Below, in pieces: positions 1 through 8,333 of a stretch of DNA of 64,000 nt. A program made the translations under genes and the position numbers. The stretch is from Bacillus sp. cl95. Its GTDB lineage: Bacteria > Bacillota > Bacilli > Bacillales > Cytobacillaceae. The stretch spans positions 682,001-746,000 of the forward strand of contig NZ_FOYF01000001.1 in assembly GCF_900115925.1 (NCBI RefSeq), given 5' to 3'. Position 1 is the stretch's first letter. The number at the start of each line of letters is the position of its first letter. The notes below the pieces were generated by a model, which was not told the origin of the DNA, ran no database searches, and saw nothing but the letters and a program-made list of their open reading frames with translations.

Positions 1-835
1 CCTTCAACAAGAATTCAAGAGATTGGTCTTGCGTATTAAGGATGACTCGATTAACTTGATCTGCCTGAGTATGCAAAAAGCTACTGAGTTTCAATAAAGA
101 GGTTGGATTGAGATAGATGAATTCCTTCACTTCCAAATTGTTCAATAAGAAGTTTGCTTCCCTTTCTTTCTGAAAAGTAAACAAAAGATAACCTTCCAAA
201 ACAGAGTCATTCATATACCCAACTATTCTTGCAACTGGATTTTTCAGCATTCTCTCTAATTCAAATTCCGTCTTCATGATTGCTCCATGCGTGTTTTTCG
301 CATAAGTTTGATAACATTCACGGATATGTGGCAAATCGGATTCTGTTAAGTAAACCAGCCCTTCTTTATTCTCCTCATTTGGAAAACTGTTAGGCTCAAT
401 CTTATATTGATTCATTCTTGTTCCGAATCCAAAACCCATCTTTTTATAAAAATCAGGGCGGAAAGGATATAGCATCACTAGAGATGTACCTCTATTTCGG
501 AAATGGTCAATAAAATATGTGATTAGCTCTTTAGCGACTTTTTCCTTTTTATGCAATAAATCAACGGCTACTAATCCAACTCCACCGACATCTATGATTT
601 TCGAACTCAAATTCATCTGGTAATAATGTAATCTCATACCACCAATTAATTTCCCGTCTCGAAACAGGCCATAAAATTCAATCGTAGCTACCTTTTCATG
701 GATGTCTTTCAAACTTTGAATGAAGCGAGTCTTAAAATCAGTCGAACTTTCCATCACTCCCGGGTATGCATTGATGACAATCTCTGCATACTGATCGATT
801 TCAGCTAGCGTTAGCTTCCGAATAATAGATTCCAT
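1..835 (-). CDS. GNAT family N-acetyltransferase, Eis-like (3' end cut by window edge)
   Basis: This frame is open from an ATG at 835 to the left edge with no stop, so the C-terminus is missing; 278 codons are visible. The N-terminal half reads as a GNAT acetyltransferase: an early strand with FYGLFRDGKLIGGMRLHYY, then VGGVGLVAVDLLHKKEKVAKELI, which resembles the acetyl-CoA loop region, then a MLYPFRPDFYKKMGFGFG segment typical of Eis/Acetyltransf_9 proteins. In that family a second GNAT-like domain and an SCP2-like domain follow. It starts 4 bases after the stop of the hydrolase at 840, so the two are probably co-transcribed. The acceptor substrate is unknown. Family assignment is fairly sure; function is not. 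Confidence 0.75.
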   Translation of the reverse strand, partial: MESIIRKLTLAEIDQYAEIVINAYPGVMESSTDFKTRFIQSLKDIHEKVATIEFYGLFRDGKLIGGMRLHYYQMNLSSKIIDVGGVGLVAVDLLHKKEKVAKELITYFIDHFRNRGTSLVMLYPFRPDFYKKMGFGFGTRMNQYKIEPNSFPNEENKEGLVYLTESDLPHIRECYQTYAKNTHGAIMKTEFELERMLKNPVARIVGYMNDSVLEGYLLFTFQKEREANFLLNNLEVKEFIYLNPTSLLKLSSFLHTQADQVNRVILNTQDQSLEFLLK

Positions 836-839
836 ACCA

Positions 840-1673
840 TCATTCCCCTAAGAAAAATTCTTTAATTAAATTTTTCAAAACTTCCGGCTGTTCAATGACT
901 GACCAATGACCACAATTCTTAATTTCGACTAACCGAGCGTGAGGAAGATGTTTTAAGAGTAGTTCTTCCAATGCTTCAGGGGTGATGATATCGGTATCTC
1001 CTTGAGCAATCATCATTGGTACTTGACCCAACGCCTCTGAATCTATGAGGTGATTGTACTTACTCTTTATATCTTCCCCCAACCTGCTATTCACTTCGGC
1101 ATTACTATTAGTCTCAGTTTTTTTCGCTAGTTTGCTAACACTATAAACGTAATATGGGTTAATTACCTTAAAAATTTCAGCCACATCAACTTCATTCACC
1201 TCTAGTTTTTTTACAAGTTCATCGAATTTCCTTCTATCTTCTGAGGTGAGTCTTTTCTCTAATTCTTCTCCGAACCCTAAATATCCATCGACAGTTGCTC
1301 CAACAGCAGCAGTCATGAATATTTTGTTTGTATGTTGCGGATATTTTGATGCATACAGTAGTGCAAGCATCGATCCCCAGGACTCACCAACAAGATTTAA
1401 TTTCTCTAGCCCTAAACTTTTTCTGAGTTCTTCTAGGGTTTCTATTTCATCCTCAATTGTGTAATCTCCACCTTGTAATCGAGCGGATTGACCACAGCCT
1501 CGTTGGTCATAGAAAATAAGTTCAAAGTGAGAATCCAACGATTGTAAGTGAGGCAGAAAATATCTGTGTTCCCCACCAGGTCCACCATGTAAAAACACCA
1601 AAGGTATTCCATTGCCAAATCTTTTTGTATAAATGGACATATCTCTCAACAATAAGAATTCTTCATTATGCAT
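840..1673 (-). CDS. Alpha/beta hydrolase, proline iminopeptidase-like (S33 type)
   Basis: 277 residues with the alpha/beta-hydrolase layout. An oxyanion-hole HGGPGG motif lies near residue 30, the nucleophile elbow GESWG near residue 97, an acidic residue in QGDTDIITP near residue 227, and the catalytic His in GHW near residue 257. The HGGPGG plus GxSWG combination is typical of proline iminopeptidases and related S33 hydrolases, which cleave N-terminal proline or small amides and esters; the true substrate cannot be read from the sequence. No signal peptide is visible, so it is cytoplasmic. The ATG is preceded by TAGGAGG at a good distance. It is the first gene of a two-gene unit with the downstream acetyltransferase. 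Confidence 0.85.
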   Translation of the reverse strand: MHNEEFLLLRDMSIYTKRFGNGIPLVFLHGGPGGEHRYFLPHLQSLDSHFELIFYDQRGCGQSARLQGGDYTIEDEIETLEELRKSLGLEKLNLVGESWGSMLALLYASKYPQHTNKIFMTAAVGATVDGYLGFGEELEKRLTSEDRRKFDELVKKLEVNEVDVAEIFKVINPYYVYSVSKLAKKTETNSNAEVNSRLGEDIKSKYNHLIDSEALGQVPMMIAQGDTDIITPEALEELLLKHLPHARLVEIKNCGHWSVIEQPEVLKNLIKEFFLGE

Positions 1674-1908
1674 AGGTAACCTCCTAAAGGAATGTAATAA
1701 TAGTTAATTAAATAAAACGAATAGTCAGTTTATTCTTGTTTCAATAATATTCGCTGCATTGAGTTTGGATTCCTTTTTCTTTCACATTAAAAATATAGAT
1801 GTACTTCATCTCGCCTAACAAACCTTGATTTAACAAGTCTCATATCCAACTTTTTGTCTTATTTGTGTCTGACTGCAAAGAAAATCAGACAAAATTATTC
1901 GATTTATA

Positions 1909-1937
1909 TTGAACACTCCACATACCCCGTATAGTAT
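1909..1937 (+). promoter_or_regulatory. Sigma-A-type promoter of the CoA-disulfide reductase gene
   Basis: TTGAAC at 1909-1914, a 17-base spacer and TAGTAT at 1932-1937 form a good vegetative promoter on the + strand. The -10 and part of the spacer lie inside the first CstR-type operator (1922-1937), so a bound repressor would block polymerase. Transcription would start near 1944, leaving a leader of about 160 bases with the second operator in it. Confidence 0.6.
1922..1937. promoter_or_regulatory. Putative CstR/CsoR-type operator 1 (upstream of CoADR)
   Basis: ATACCCCGTATAGTAT is an imperfect palindrome with ATAC/GTAT ends, matching the ATACCC-N4-GGGTAT form of CsoR-family (CstR) operators with two mismatches in the right half. 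It overlaps the -10 hexamer. That CstR binds it is inferred from similarity to the site in front of the window's own cstR locus. Confidence 0.45.
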
Positions 1938-1954
1938 ATAAGTGTAAGTAATAT

Positions 1955-1970
1955 ATACCCATTAGGGCAT
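1955..1970. promoter_or_regulatory. Putative CstR/CsoR-type operator 2 (upstream of CoADR)
   Basis: ATACCCATTAGGGCAT fits ATACCC-N4-GGGTAT with one mismatch. It lies just downstream of the predicted transcription start of the CoA-disulfide reductase gene. It strongly resembles the site at 19252-19267 in front of cstR, which supports a shared regulator. Confidence 0.55.
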
Positions 1971-2106
1971 AAGGAAAACAATCAAATGCCCTTAACACAT
2001 CAGCCATTGTTCTGCGAAATTGATCAGTATTTTTTTGTGATTATTTTCACAGAACAAGATATAAAAGCACACGATTTATAGGTTTAATTTAAAGGAGGAA
2101 ATAAAC

Positions 2107-4023
2107 ATGCCAAAAAAGATTGTCATCGTAGGTGGAGTTGCGGGAGGAGCCACAGCAGCAGCTAGATTAAGAAGATTAGATGAAACTTCAACAATCGTCC
2201 TATTTGAACGAGGAGAACATATATCATTTGCCAATTGTGGATTGCCATATTATATCGGAGAAACGATTAAAGACCGCAAGAAATTATTGGTACAAACAGT
2301 TGAAGGCATGAGTAAAAAGTTCAATTTAGATATACGTAACCTCACTGAAGTCGTAGAGATTAATAGAGAGAAGAAGACTATTTCAGCTAAGAACCTTCTA
2401 ACTAATAAAGTATACGAAGAAAGCTATGATACCTTAATTCTTTCGCCAGGAGCAAAGCCAATCGTTCCAAATATCGAGGGATTATCTGAAGCCAAGAATG
2501 TCTTTACATTACGCAACATTCCAGATACAGATCGAATCAAATCATTTGTTGACGAACAACATCCAGGGAGAGCAGTTGTCATTGGCGGAGGATTTATCGG
2601 GCTAGAGATGGCGGAAAATTTGGTTGAACGCGGCATATCAGTTACGGTAGTAGAACTTGGTAAACAAGTCATGACACCAATTGATTACGAAATGGCTTCT
2701 ATCGTTCACTCTCACTTGAGAGATAAAGGTGTAGATTTGATATTAGAAGATGGAGTGAAGGCATTTAAGAGCAATGGAAGCACAATTGAACTTGCTAGTG
2801 GAAAAAAGATTTGTACAGACATGGCCATCTTATCAATTGGAGTAAGTCCAGAAAACAAATTGGCTATCATGGCAGGTTTGGATGTCGGCGAGCGTGGCGG
2901 CATTCAGGTTAATGAATTTCTTCAAACGAATGATTCGAATATTTTTGCCCTCGGCGATGCAATTGAAGTAAAGGATTATATTAATGGTAATGCGGCCATG
3001 ATTCCACTTGCGGGTCCAGCTAACCGCCAAGGACGAATTGTTGCCAATAATGTGTATGGAAAGAACGAGAAATATAAAGGAACACTTGGTACTGCCATTG
3101 CAAAAATATTTGATTTAGCCGTGGCTGCTACAGGACTAAATGAAAAACAACTTAAACAACTAGGCAAGAAATATCAAGCGGTTCATATTCACCCAAGCTC
3201 ACATGCTGGTTATTATCCAGGTGCTGCACCGATTGCCTTAAAATTACTATTCAACCCTGATTCAGGTACCATTTACGGGGCACAGGCAGTGGGAGAAGAT
3301 GGGGTTGATAAACGAATCGATGTGATCGCTACAGCTATTAAAGGGAACTTGACTGTCTATGATTTGACAGAAATCGAATTGTCTTACGCTCCACCGTTTT
3401 CATCAGCAAAAGACCCTGTAAACATGGCTGGATATGTTGCATCAAATATGATGGAAGGTGATGTAAGTACTGTCCAATGGGATGAAATAGATGAAATCGC
3501 TGAAAATGGTGGATTGCTCATTGACGTGCGTGAGCCAATTGAAAGAGAAATGGGTTTTATTAAGGGCTCTATCAATATTCCTTTAGGAGAAATTCGCGAT
3601 CGATTGGATGAAATCCCCAAAGACAAAACCATTTACGTTTCTTGTCAGGTAGGATTAAGAGGTTACTTAGCGTCTAGAATTCTTTCAGAAAATGGATATG
3701 ATGTTAAAAATTTAGATGGTGGCTGGAAAACATATTCTTCCGTTTACAATCAAAAAGGCAGTAAAGTATCACCAGCTACAACTGAAGATTTTGAGGTTTT
3801 CATGCATATTGATGCGACTGGTTTATCCTGTCCCGGCCCTATCATGGAAGTTCATAAAAATATCAAAAAGCTTCAATTAGGTGAGGTCTTGCAAATCACT
3901 TCTACTGATTGCAACTTTGTAAAAGACATTTCTGCTTGGTGCGAGAAGAATCAACATACTTTAGTGAAGACTGAACGAGAAGATAAGCATTATACAACCA
4001 CGATAAAAAAAGGCTTGATATAA
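2107..4023 (+). CDS. cdr: CoA-disulfide reductase with fused rhodanese and TusA domains
   Basis: 638 residues. Residues 1-445 form a flavin pyridine-nucleotide disulfide reductase: FAD site VIVGGVAGG near 6-14, the single active-site Cys44 in NCGLPYY, an NAD(P)H site VVIGGGFIGLE near 157, a second FAD motif ALGDA near 281, and the YAPPFSSAKDP motif near 427 typical of CoA-disulfide reductases. A rhodanese domain follows (about 455-548, active Cys513 in CQVGLRG), then a TusA/SirA domain (about 565-638, Cys575 in GLSCPGP). The fusion suggests reduction of CoA disulfide or persulfide with sulfur handed between Cys513 and Cys575. The ATG has AAAGGAGG upstream. It stands alone between its own promoter with two CstR-type operators and a terminator, so it is likely induced by persulfide or polysulfide. 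Confidence 0.93.
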   Translation: MPKKIVIVGGVAGGATAAARLRRLDETSTIVLFERGEHISFANCGLPYYIGETIKDRKKLLVQTVEGMSKKFNLDIRNLTEVVEINREKKTISAKNLLTNKVYEESYDTLILSPGAKPIVPNIEGLSEAKNVFTLRNIPDTDRIKSFVDEQHPGRAVVIGGGFIGLEMAENLVERGISVTVVELGKQVMTPIDYEMASIVHSHLRDKGVDLILEDGVKAFKSNGSTIELASGKKICTDMAILSIGVSPENKLAIMAGLDVGERGGIQVNEFLQTNDSNIFALGDAIEVKDYINGNAAMIPLAGPANRQGRIVANNVYGKNEKYKGTLGTAIAKIFDLAVAATGLNEKQLKQLGKKYQAVHIHPSSHAGYYPGAAPIALKLLFNPDSGTIYGAQAVGEDGVDKRIDVIATAIKGNLTVYDLTEIELSYAPPFSSAKDPVNMAGYVASNMMEGDVSTVQWDEIDEIAENGGLLIDVREPIEREMGFIKGSINIPLGEIRDRLDEIPKDKTIYVSCQVGLRGYLASRILSENGYDVKNLDGGWKTYSSVYNQKGSKVSPATTEDFEVFMHIDATGLSCPGPIMEVHKNIKKLQLGEVLQITSTDCNFVKDISAWCEKNQHTLVKTEREDKHYTTTIKKGLI

Positions 4024-4150
4024 AATGTTATAGTCCGTCTGATTTCGTATTACTTCAAAACAATCAGAACCAGCTGCCAGCACCTAATACTTGTTTTTTG
4101 AATTCTTGCTTTCCAACCAGAGCCATTTTAAGAGCCTTACCGTATAAACA

Positions 4151-4192
4151 AAAAGCCGATTTTCCAATGATGACGTGGAAAATTCGGCTTTC
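4151..4192. terminator. Bidirectional rho-independent terminator
   Basis: AAAGCCGA-TTTTCCA pairs with TGGAAAA-TTCGGCTTT around a short loop, with A/T runs on both sides. It can end both the CoADR transcript (+) and the TetR transcript (-), which converge here. The stretch from the CoADR stop to this hairpin holds nothing else recognisable. Confidence 0.8.
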
Positions 4193-4208
4193 TTATTGTT
4201 ATAGATAT

Positions 4209-4787
4209 TTAGATTATTCCTGAAAGAATCAAATTCCAAACGGTTTCAAATTCCTGATCAATAGTTGGTGATAACCATTCTTTAGCGTGGGCAGGATGAT
4301 GAAATTTTGCTGTAGCCATAAAGACTCCGCTCGCGGTGGATACAGCATCTCCGGACTTAAATTCTTGTTTAGCAATGCCGTCTTCAATAATCGGAATGAT
4401 TTGTCCAATTAATTCAGCGATATGTGCACTTACCGCTTCCACAGATTCTTCTACAAGACTAGTATACATCGTAAATAACTCCGGGTCTTCCTGAACCAAG
4501 TTATGCTTAATCTGAATCAAGGTTTTTAACCATAAATACAAACGTTCAGTAGAAGAACAGTCATGGTTGAAAACGGTCGCTAATGGCTCAGAGATGCTAT
4601 GCAACCACTTCTCTGCAACGGCTTCTCTCAAAGATGCTTTGCTAGGAAAGTGTCGATAGATGGAGCCGTGACTCACTTTCAAAGCCCTTGCCACATCTAC
4701 CACACTTGTTTTCTCTGGTCCAAATCGGCGAAGCACTTGCTCCGCTGTATCTAATATAATTTCTTTTGTTAAAGGTTGGTCCGCCAT
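4209..4787 (-). CDS. TetR/AcrR family transcriptional regulator
   Basis: 192 residues. The N-terminal DNA-binding domain (about 8-55) shows the TetR helix-turn-helix: VVDVARALKVSHGSIYRHF followed by PSKASLREAVAEKWL. The rest is a helical ligand domain typical in size for the family. The ATG lies 6 bases after the stop of the aldo-keto reductase at 4794, with AAGGAG just upstream, so the two form an operon. The usual arrangement is repression of its own operon; the 10+10 base palindrome at 5850-5877 in front of the reductase is the obvious candidate operator. The effector is unknown, probably an aldehyde or other reductase substrate. Confidence 0.85.
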   Translation of the reverse strand: MADQPLTKEIILDTAEQVLRRFGPEKTSVVDVARALKVSHGSIYRHFPSKASLREAVAEKWLHSISEPLATVFNHDCSSTERLYLWLKTLIQIKHNLVQEDPELFTMYTSLVEESVEAVSAHIAELIGQIIPIIEDGIAKQEFKSGDAVSTASGVFMATAKFHHPAHAKEWLSPTIDQEFETVWNLILSGII

Positions 4788-4793
4788 TTCTCC

Positions 4794-5780
4794 TTACTCT
4801 ACCCCTAACATCCCCATTTGTTCAGCAGCATATCGTGTACCAGCAACAGCTTCTGCAGGCACAGCAGCTTCAATTCTTTCAAGATCAGATTTGCTAAGTT
4901 GTAAGTCCACTGCGCTTAATGCATCCTGTAGTTGTGAACGTTTGCGAGCACCGATTAATGGGATTACATCCTCGCCTTTAGAAAGAACCCATGCAATGGC
5001 AAGTTGAGCAACATTTGCTTGTTTTTCTACTGCGATATCTCTTAAAGCTTCTACAAGAGCTAAGTTCTTATCCAGATTTTCGCCCATAAAACGTGGTGCG
5101 AAAGAACGGAAGTCAACACCTTGACGATCCTTCGACCATTTTCCACTTAACAATCCACGTGAAAGTACACCGTAAGCAGATAGGCTGATTCCAAGTTCAC
5201 GTAAAGTAGGTAAGATTTCTTTTTCAATTCCACGACTAAATAGTGAATATTCGATTTGCAACCAGCTTATCGGATGAACGGCATGAGCACGACGGACTGT
5301 CTCGGCATTTGCCTCAGATAACCCTATGTGTTTCACATATCCAGCCTTCACCATGTCAGCGATAGCACCTACAGTTTCCTCAATCGGTACACTTGGATCA
5401 ACACGTGCTGGCTGATAAAGGTCAATGTAATCTACTCCAAGACGTTGTAATGTATATGCCAATGCATTCTTGATTGCTTCGGGACGGTTATTCATGCCAA
5501 TCCATCCGCCATCCGGAGATCTTAACACTCCAGTTTTGACGGCAATAAACGCATTCTCACGCTTTTGCCCCTGCAATGCTTCACGTAAAAGAAGTTCATT
5601 ATGACCGACACCATAGAAGTCTCCTGTATCCAATAAAGTAATACCCTTCTCTAGCGCCTCATGTATAGTTGCAATGCTTTCCTTTCTGTCTGCTGCACCA
5701 TAAAGATCAGACATTCCCATACAACCTAAACCAATAGCTGAGATAGATGAATCATTTTGACCTATTTTTCTATGTTCCAT
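4794..5780 (-). CDS. Aldo/keto reductase with an atypical catalytic tetrad
   Basis: About 328 residues of the (beta/alpha)8 aldo-keto reductase fold using NADPH. Visible are the N-terminal IGLGCMGMSDLYG, the tetrad Asp/Tyr region LDTGDFYGVGHNE, the Lys in AVKTG, and the cofactor segment VIPLIGARKRSQLQDAL near the C-terminus. The usual catalytic His position (YLHR in relatives) reads YQPARVDP, so His is replaced by Ala; this is seen in one AKR subgroup. I place the start at the ATG at 5780 because GGAGG lies 8-9 bases before it; an upstream in-frame start at 5795 has no such site. First gene of a two-gene operon with the TetR regulator. Confidence 0.88.
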   Translation of the reverse strand: MEHRKIGQNDSSISAIGLGCMGMSDLYGAADRKESIATIHEALEKGITLLDTGDFYGVGHNELLLREALQGQKRENAFIAVKTGVLRSPDGGWIGMNNRPEAIKNALAYTLQRLGVDYIDLYQPARVDPSVPIEETVGAIADMVKAGYVKHIGLSEANAETVRRAHAVHPISWLQIEYSLFSRGIEKEILPTLRELGISLSAYGVLSRGLLSGKWSKDRQGVDFRSFAPRFMGENLDKNLALVEALRDIAVEKQANVAQLAIAWVLSKGEDVIPLIGARKRSQLQDALSAVDLQLSKSDLERIEAAVPAEAVAGTRYAAEQMGMLGVE

Positions 5781-5849
5781 AAAAAATACCTCCAATTTAT
5801 TTGTATTTATTTGATAGGTTAATCATATCATAGAAAAATAACAAATATT

Positions 5850-5877
5850 AAGTGACAAATTTCATTTTTTGTCACTT
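5850..5877. promoter_or_regulatory. Palindromic operator, probably for the adjacent TetR regulator
   Basis: AAGTGACAAA and TTTGTCACTT form a perfect 10-base inverted repeat with an 8-base spacer, 70 bases upstream of the aldo-keto reductase start. On the - strand the TTGTCA of one arm could serve as a -35 element, so binding would block transcription. The rest of the 5781-6159 gap is A/T-rich with a weak hairpin near 6052-6086 (GATGC/GCATC) that may end the 6160 gene. Confidence 0.5.
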
Positions 5878-6159
5878 GATGAAAAACCTAAATTTTGATA
5901 TTCCTCACACATAGTCTTTCCAACGCAACGAGCATTCATCATTTTTCCAAAAATCAAACGAATCAAATGTTTCTTTGCATAAAATTTCATAATAGTAGCT
6001 ATCTCATAGGGACTTCTTTATTAAGCCCATTGTTTTTTTAATCTAAAAAAAAGATGCCGCATAAATAATTTACGAAGCATCGCTTTTTCATTTATCTATT
6101 TAAATATGGTATGAACTGTAACATATCAACTACAATTCTTTAATGCTTTTATAATAAGA

Positions 6160-6627
6160 CTATTTTCTACTCTCTTGTGCTAATTGTGGTAAATCATTAT
6201 TTCCATCGATAATAGTAGCTTGTAATGTCATTTGATCAATTAGCCATTTGCCATCGTTTTTCACAAGGTGATGCATATAAACCCCAGCTACTGTCCATGT
6301 ATTATGGTTAGATTGGTTTGGTAAATAGTGAAGTGCAAGTACTTTAGAAGTAGCTTGAGCTTCATTTCCTATAATATCCACTTCATGGTTTGTAATCATA
6401 TGATGCGTTGCTTGGAAACCTGGTAAGAATTGGCTCCATGCATGAATAATATCTTTTTTACTTATTTCACTACCCTCTATCCCTGAAAGAGAAGAGTAAT
6501 CTAACCATACCTTATCAGTAAACACTTCTTCTAGCTCTACCCATTTGTGTGAATCTGCAGCTGTTCCAACCCTATTTATTTGTGAAATGATCTTCTGTTG
6601 ATCAATATATCTTTGTAACTGTTCCAT
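6160..6627 (-). CDS. SnoaL-like / NTF2-fold protein
   Basis: 155 residues from the ATG at 6627, which follows GGGAGTG at 8 bases; the longer frame to 6711 has no ribosome site. The profile is that of SnoaL_4/NTF2-like small proteins: an N-terminal helix (MEQLQRYIDQQKIISQINR), a conserved DSHKWVELEEVFTDKVWLDYSS, then TTHHMI-like and ITNHEVDI strands and a C-terminal WLIDQMTLQ strand. Such proteins act as dehydratases, isomerases or ring-closing enzymes, or only bind ligands; no specific reaction can be assigned. It may be the last gene of the operon running from 9368, with a gap of about 106 bases after the quinone reductase gene. Confidence 0.7.
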   Translation of the reverse strand: MEQLQRYIDQQKIISQINRVGTAADSHKWVELEEVFTDKVWLDYSSLSGIEGSEISKKDIIHAWSQFLPGFQATHHMITNHEVDIIGNEAQATSKVLALHYLPNQSNHNTWTVAGVYMHHLVKNDGKWLIDQMTLQATIIDGNNDLPQLAQESRK

Positions 6628-6733
6628 TTCTACACTCCCTAATAATAAGCAATATACTAAATGGGTTATCATTGTAAAACTTTCTCTAATTGTCCTCTCC
6701 AACGGAAGCAATCAAACCTTCACTATACTTGCC

Positions 6734-7450
6734 TTACCCTCTGAACTCTGACTTAAGTTGCATCGTTGAATCATAATGCGAATTAGGATGATATGGAGTG
6801 GATGGTGTCGTTTCAAGAGAAAGTAAACGCTCTTTAAATGTTTCTAAGTATTGCTTACGTAATTCTTCATGATGTGCTGCTCCGTAACTGACAAATGGTG
6901 GCAATACTTCCATTCCCGAAAAGCTCAATATCCCACGATTAATATGGTGTAACACTTGATCCATCATGTCACCACTAATTCCATTCTTGGAAAACATGGT
7001 CTCAGGTCCACCAGTTGTAACAGATAACATCGCTTTTTTTCCTTTTAATCCACCTTGATCATATAAACCTACGCCAGGCCCATACAACCACCCCATCGTA
7101 AAAACACGGTCTACCCAGCCTTTTAAAATAGCAGGAACAGACAACCACCATAATGGAAATTGGAAAAGAACAAAATCAGCCCATTTTAGTTTTTCAATTT
7201 CCGTTTTAATATCTTCAGTAAACGTGTCTTTTTTCACGGCTGCTATTTGTTCCATTTGATATTTAAAAAACTCGTGGTTCTCAAGTTCTAAGAAATCCTG
7301 TTTGTTTGCAACAGGATTAAAATTCATTTCATATAAATCAGAAACTTTCACGAAGTGACCTTGTTCTTCCAATGTTTTGATTGCTAAATCTTTTAACGCA
7401 CCATTAAACGACCTCGGCTCCGGGTGAGCATAAACGATTAACACATTCAT
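6734..7450 (-). CDS. NAD(P)H:quinone oxidoreductase, flavodoxin-like fold
   Basis: 238 residues of the Flavodoxin_2/NQO1-MdaB family. FMN/FAD-binding features are the N-terminal VLIVYAHPEPRSFNGAL, the QFPLWWLSVPAILKGWVDRVF segment and TTGGPETMF. Family members do two-electron reduction of quinones or azo/nitro compounds, avoiding semiquinone radicals. The start overlaps the stop of the NmrA-like gene in an ATGA arrangement, which indicates translational coupling and a shared operon (aldo-keto reductase, NmrA-like, this gene). The context and the palindrome at 9390 suggest induction by electrophiles. Confidence 0.88.
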   Translation of the reverse strand: MNVLIVYAHPEPRSFNGALKDLAIKTLEEQGHFVKVSDLYEMNFNPVANKQDFLELENHEFFKYQMEQIAAVKKDTFTEDIKTEIEKLKWADFVLFQFPLWWLSVPAILKGWVDRVFTMGWLYGPGVGLYDQGGLKGKKAMLSVTTGGPETMFSKNGISGDMMDQVLHHINRGILSFSGMEVLPPFVSYGAAHHEELRKQYLETFKERLLSLETTPSTPYHPNSHYDSTMQLKSEFRG

Positions 7451-8313
7451 CCTATAAACGCCTCTTGATAATCTTTAGCGAACGTTTCAAATGAAGTTGC
7501 TTTTTGTCCTATGATTTCTTCTACTGTATTGGAAACCTCTGCGGTATATCCTATTTTGTTTATATGATATAACTCTACCAATGCATCAACTGTTTCTGCA
7601 GGCATACCTGCATCTAGCATCGATTGACGAGCACTTTCAGCTGGAACATCTACATATTTTATAGATTTTCCTGTCACATCAGAAAGAATATTTGCAATTT
7701 CGTGATAAGAAATGGCTTCTGGCCCGGATAAATAATACGCTTTATTTTCATGTCCTTCTTCAGTTAAAACATGATTCGCTACATTAGCAACATCACGTGC
7801 ATCAACCATAGCAATTTCCCCATCACCAATAGGTGCGTAGAATGCACCGTGATCCCTGATTGTATGGGAGCTAAAGTTGACGATGTTTTGCATAAATGAA
7901 TTGGGACGTAAGAAGGTATAAGCGATCCCTGATTGTTCGATTTCTTTTTCAATAGTCCGGTGCCATTTGGCCATTGTGATGGCTTCCAGTTCAGCTCCTG
8001 CACCTGAAATTTTCACAAGATGCTTCACACCTGCTTCTTTTGCAGCCTGAATAATATGACTTGATAGCTCTACCATGTTTGGAACAAACGGTGTCGCAAA
8101 AAATACTTTCTCAATACCTTTCATAGCTTCTTTCAGTGAAGATGGAACAAGTAAATCAGCGTGAATCAGTTCGACTCCTAGTGCTTTTAATTCCTCTGTT
8201 TGACTTGTAGGACGAATGGTCACACGAACCTTATAACCTTTATCGGTAAGAAGCTTTGTTAATTCTTTACCGATATTCCCTGTTGCACCAATCACTAGTA
8301 TTGTTGTGTCCAT
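7447..8313 (-). CDS. NmrA-like NAD(P)-binding protein (QOR2/azoreductase-like SDR)
   Basis: 288 residues. A Rossmann motif ILVIGATGNIGKELTK opens the protein, followed by the atypical-SDR pattern VTIRPTSQTEELKALGVELIHADL and FLRPNSFMQNIVN, characteristic of the NmrA/TMR family. Members act as NADPH-dependent quinone reductases or as redox-sensing regulators that no longer catalyse. The ATG follows GAGGTAAAAGAAT. It lies 20 bases after the aldo-keto reductase and overlaps the quinone reductase by 4 bases, the middle of a three- or four-gene unit. Pairing with a quinone reductase favours a quinone-related role; the substrate is not known. Confidence 0.85.
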   Translation of the reverse strand: MDTTILVIGATGNIGKELTKLLTDKGYKVRVTIRPTSQTEELKALGVELIHADLLVPSSLKEAMKGIEKVFFATPFVPNMVELSSHIIQAAKEAGVKHLVKISGAGAELEAITMAKWHRTIEKEIEQSGIAYTFLRPNSFMQNIVNFSSHTIRDHGAFYAPIGDGEIAMVDARDVANVANHVLTEEGHENKAYYLSGPEAISYHEIANILSDVTGKSIKYVDVPAESARQSMLDAGMPAETVDALVELYHINKIGYTAEVSNTVEEIIGQKATSFETFAKDYQEAFIG

Positions 8314-8333
8314 ATTCTTTTACCTCTATTTCT

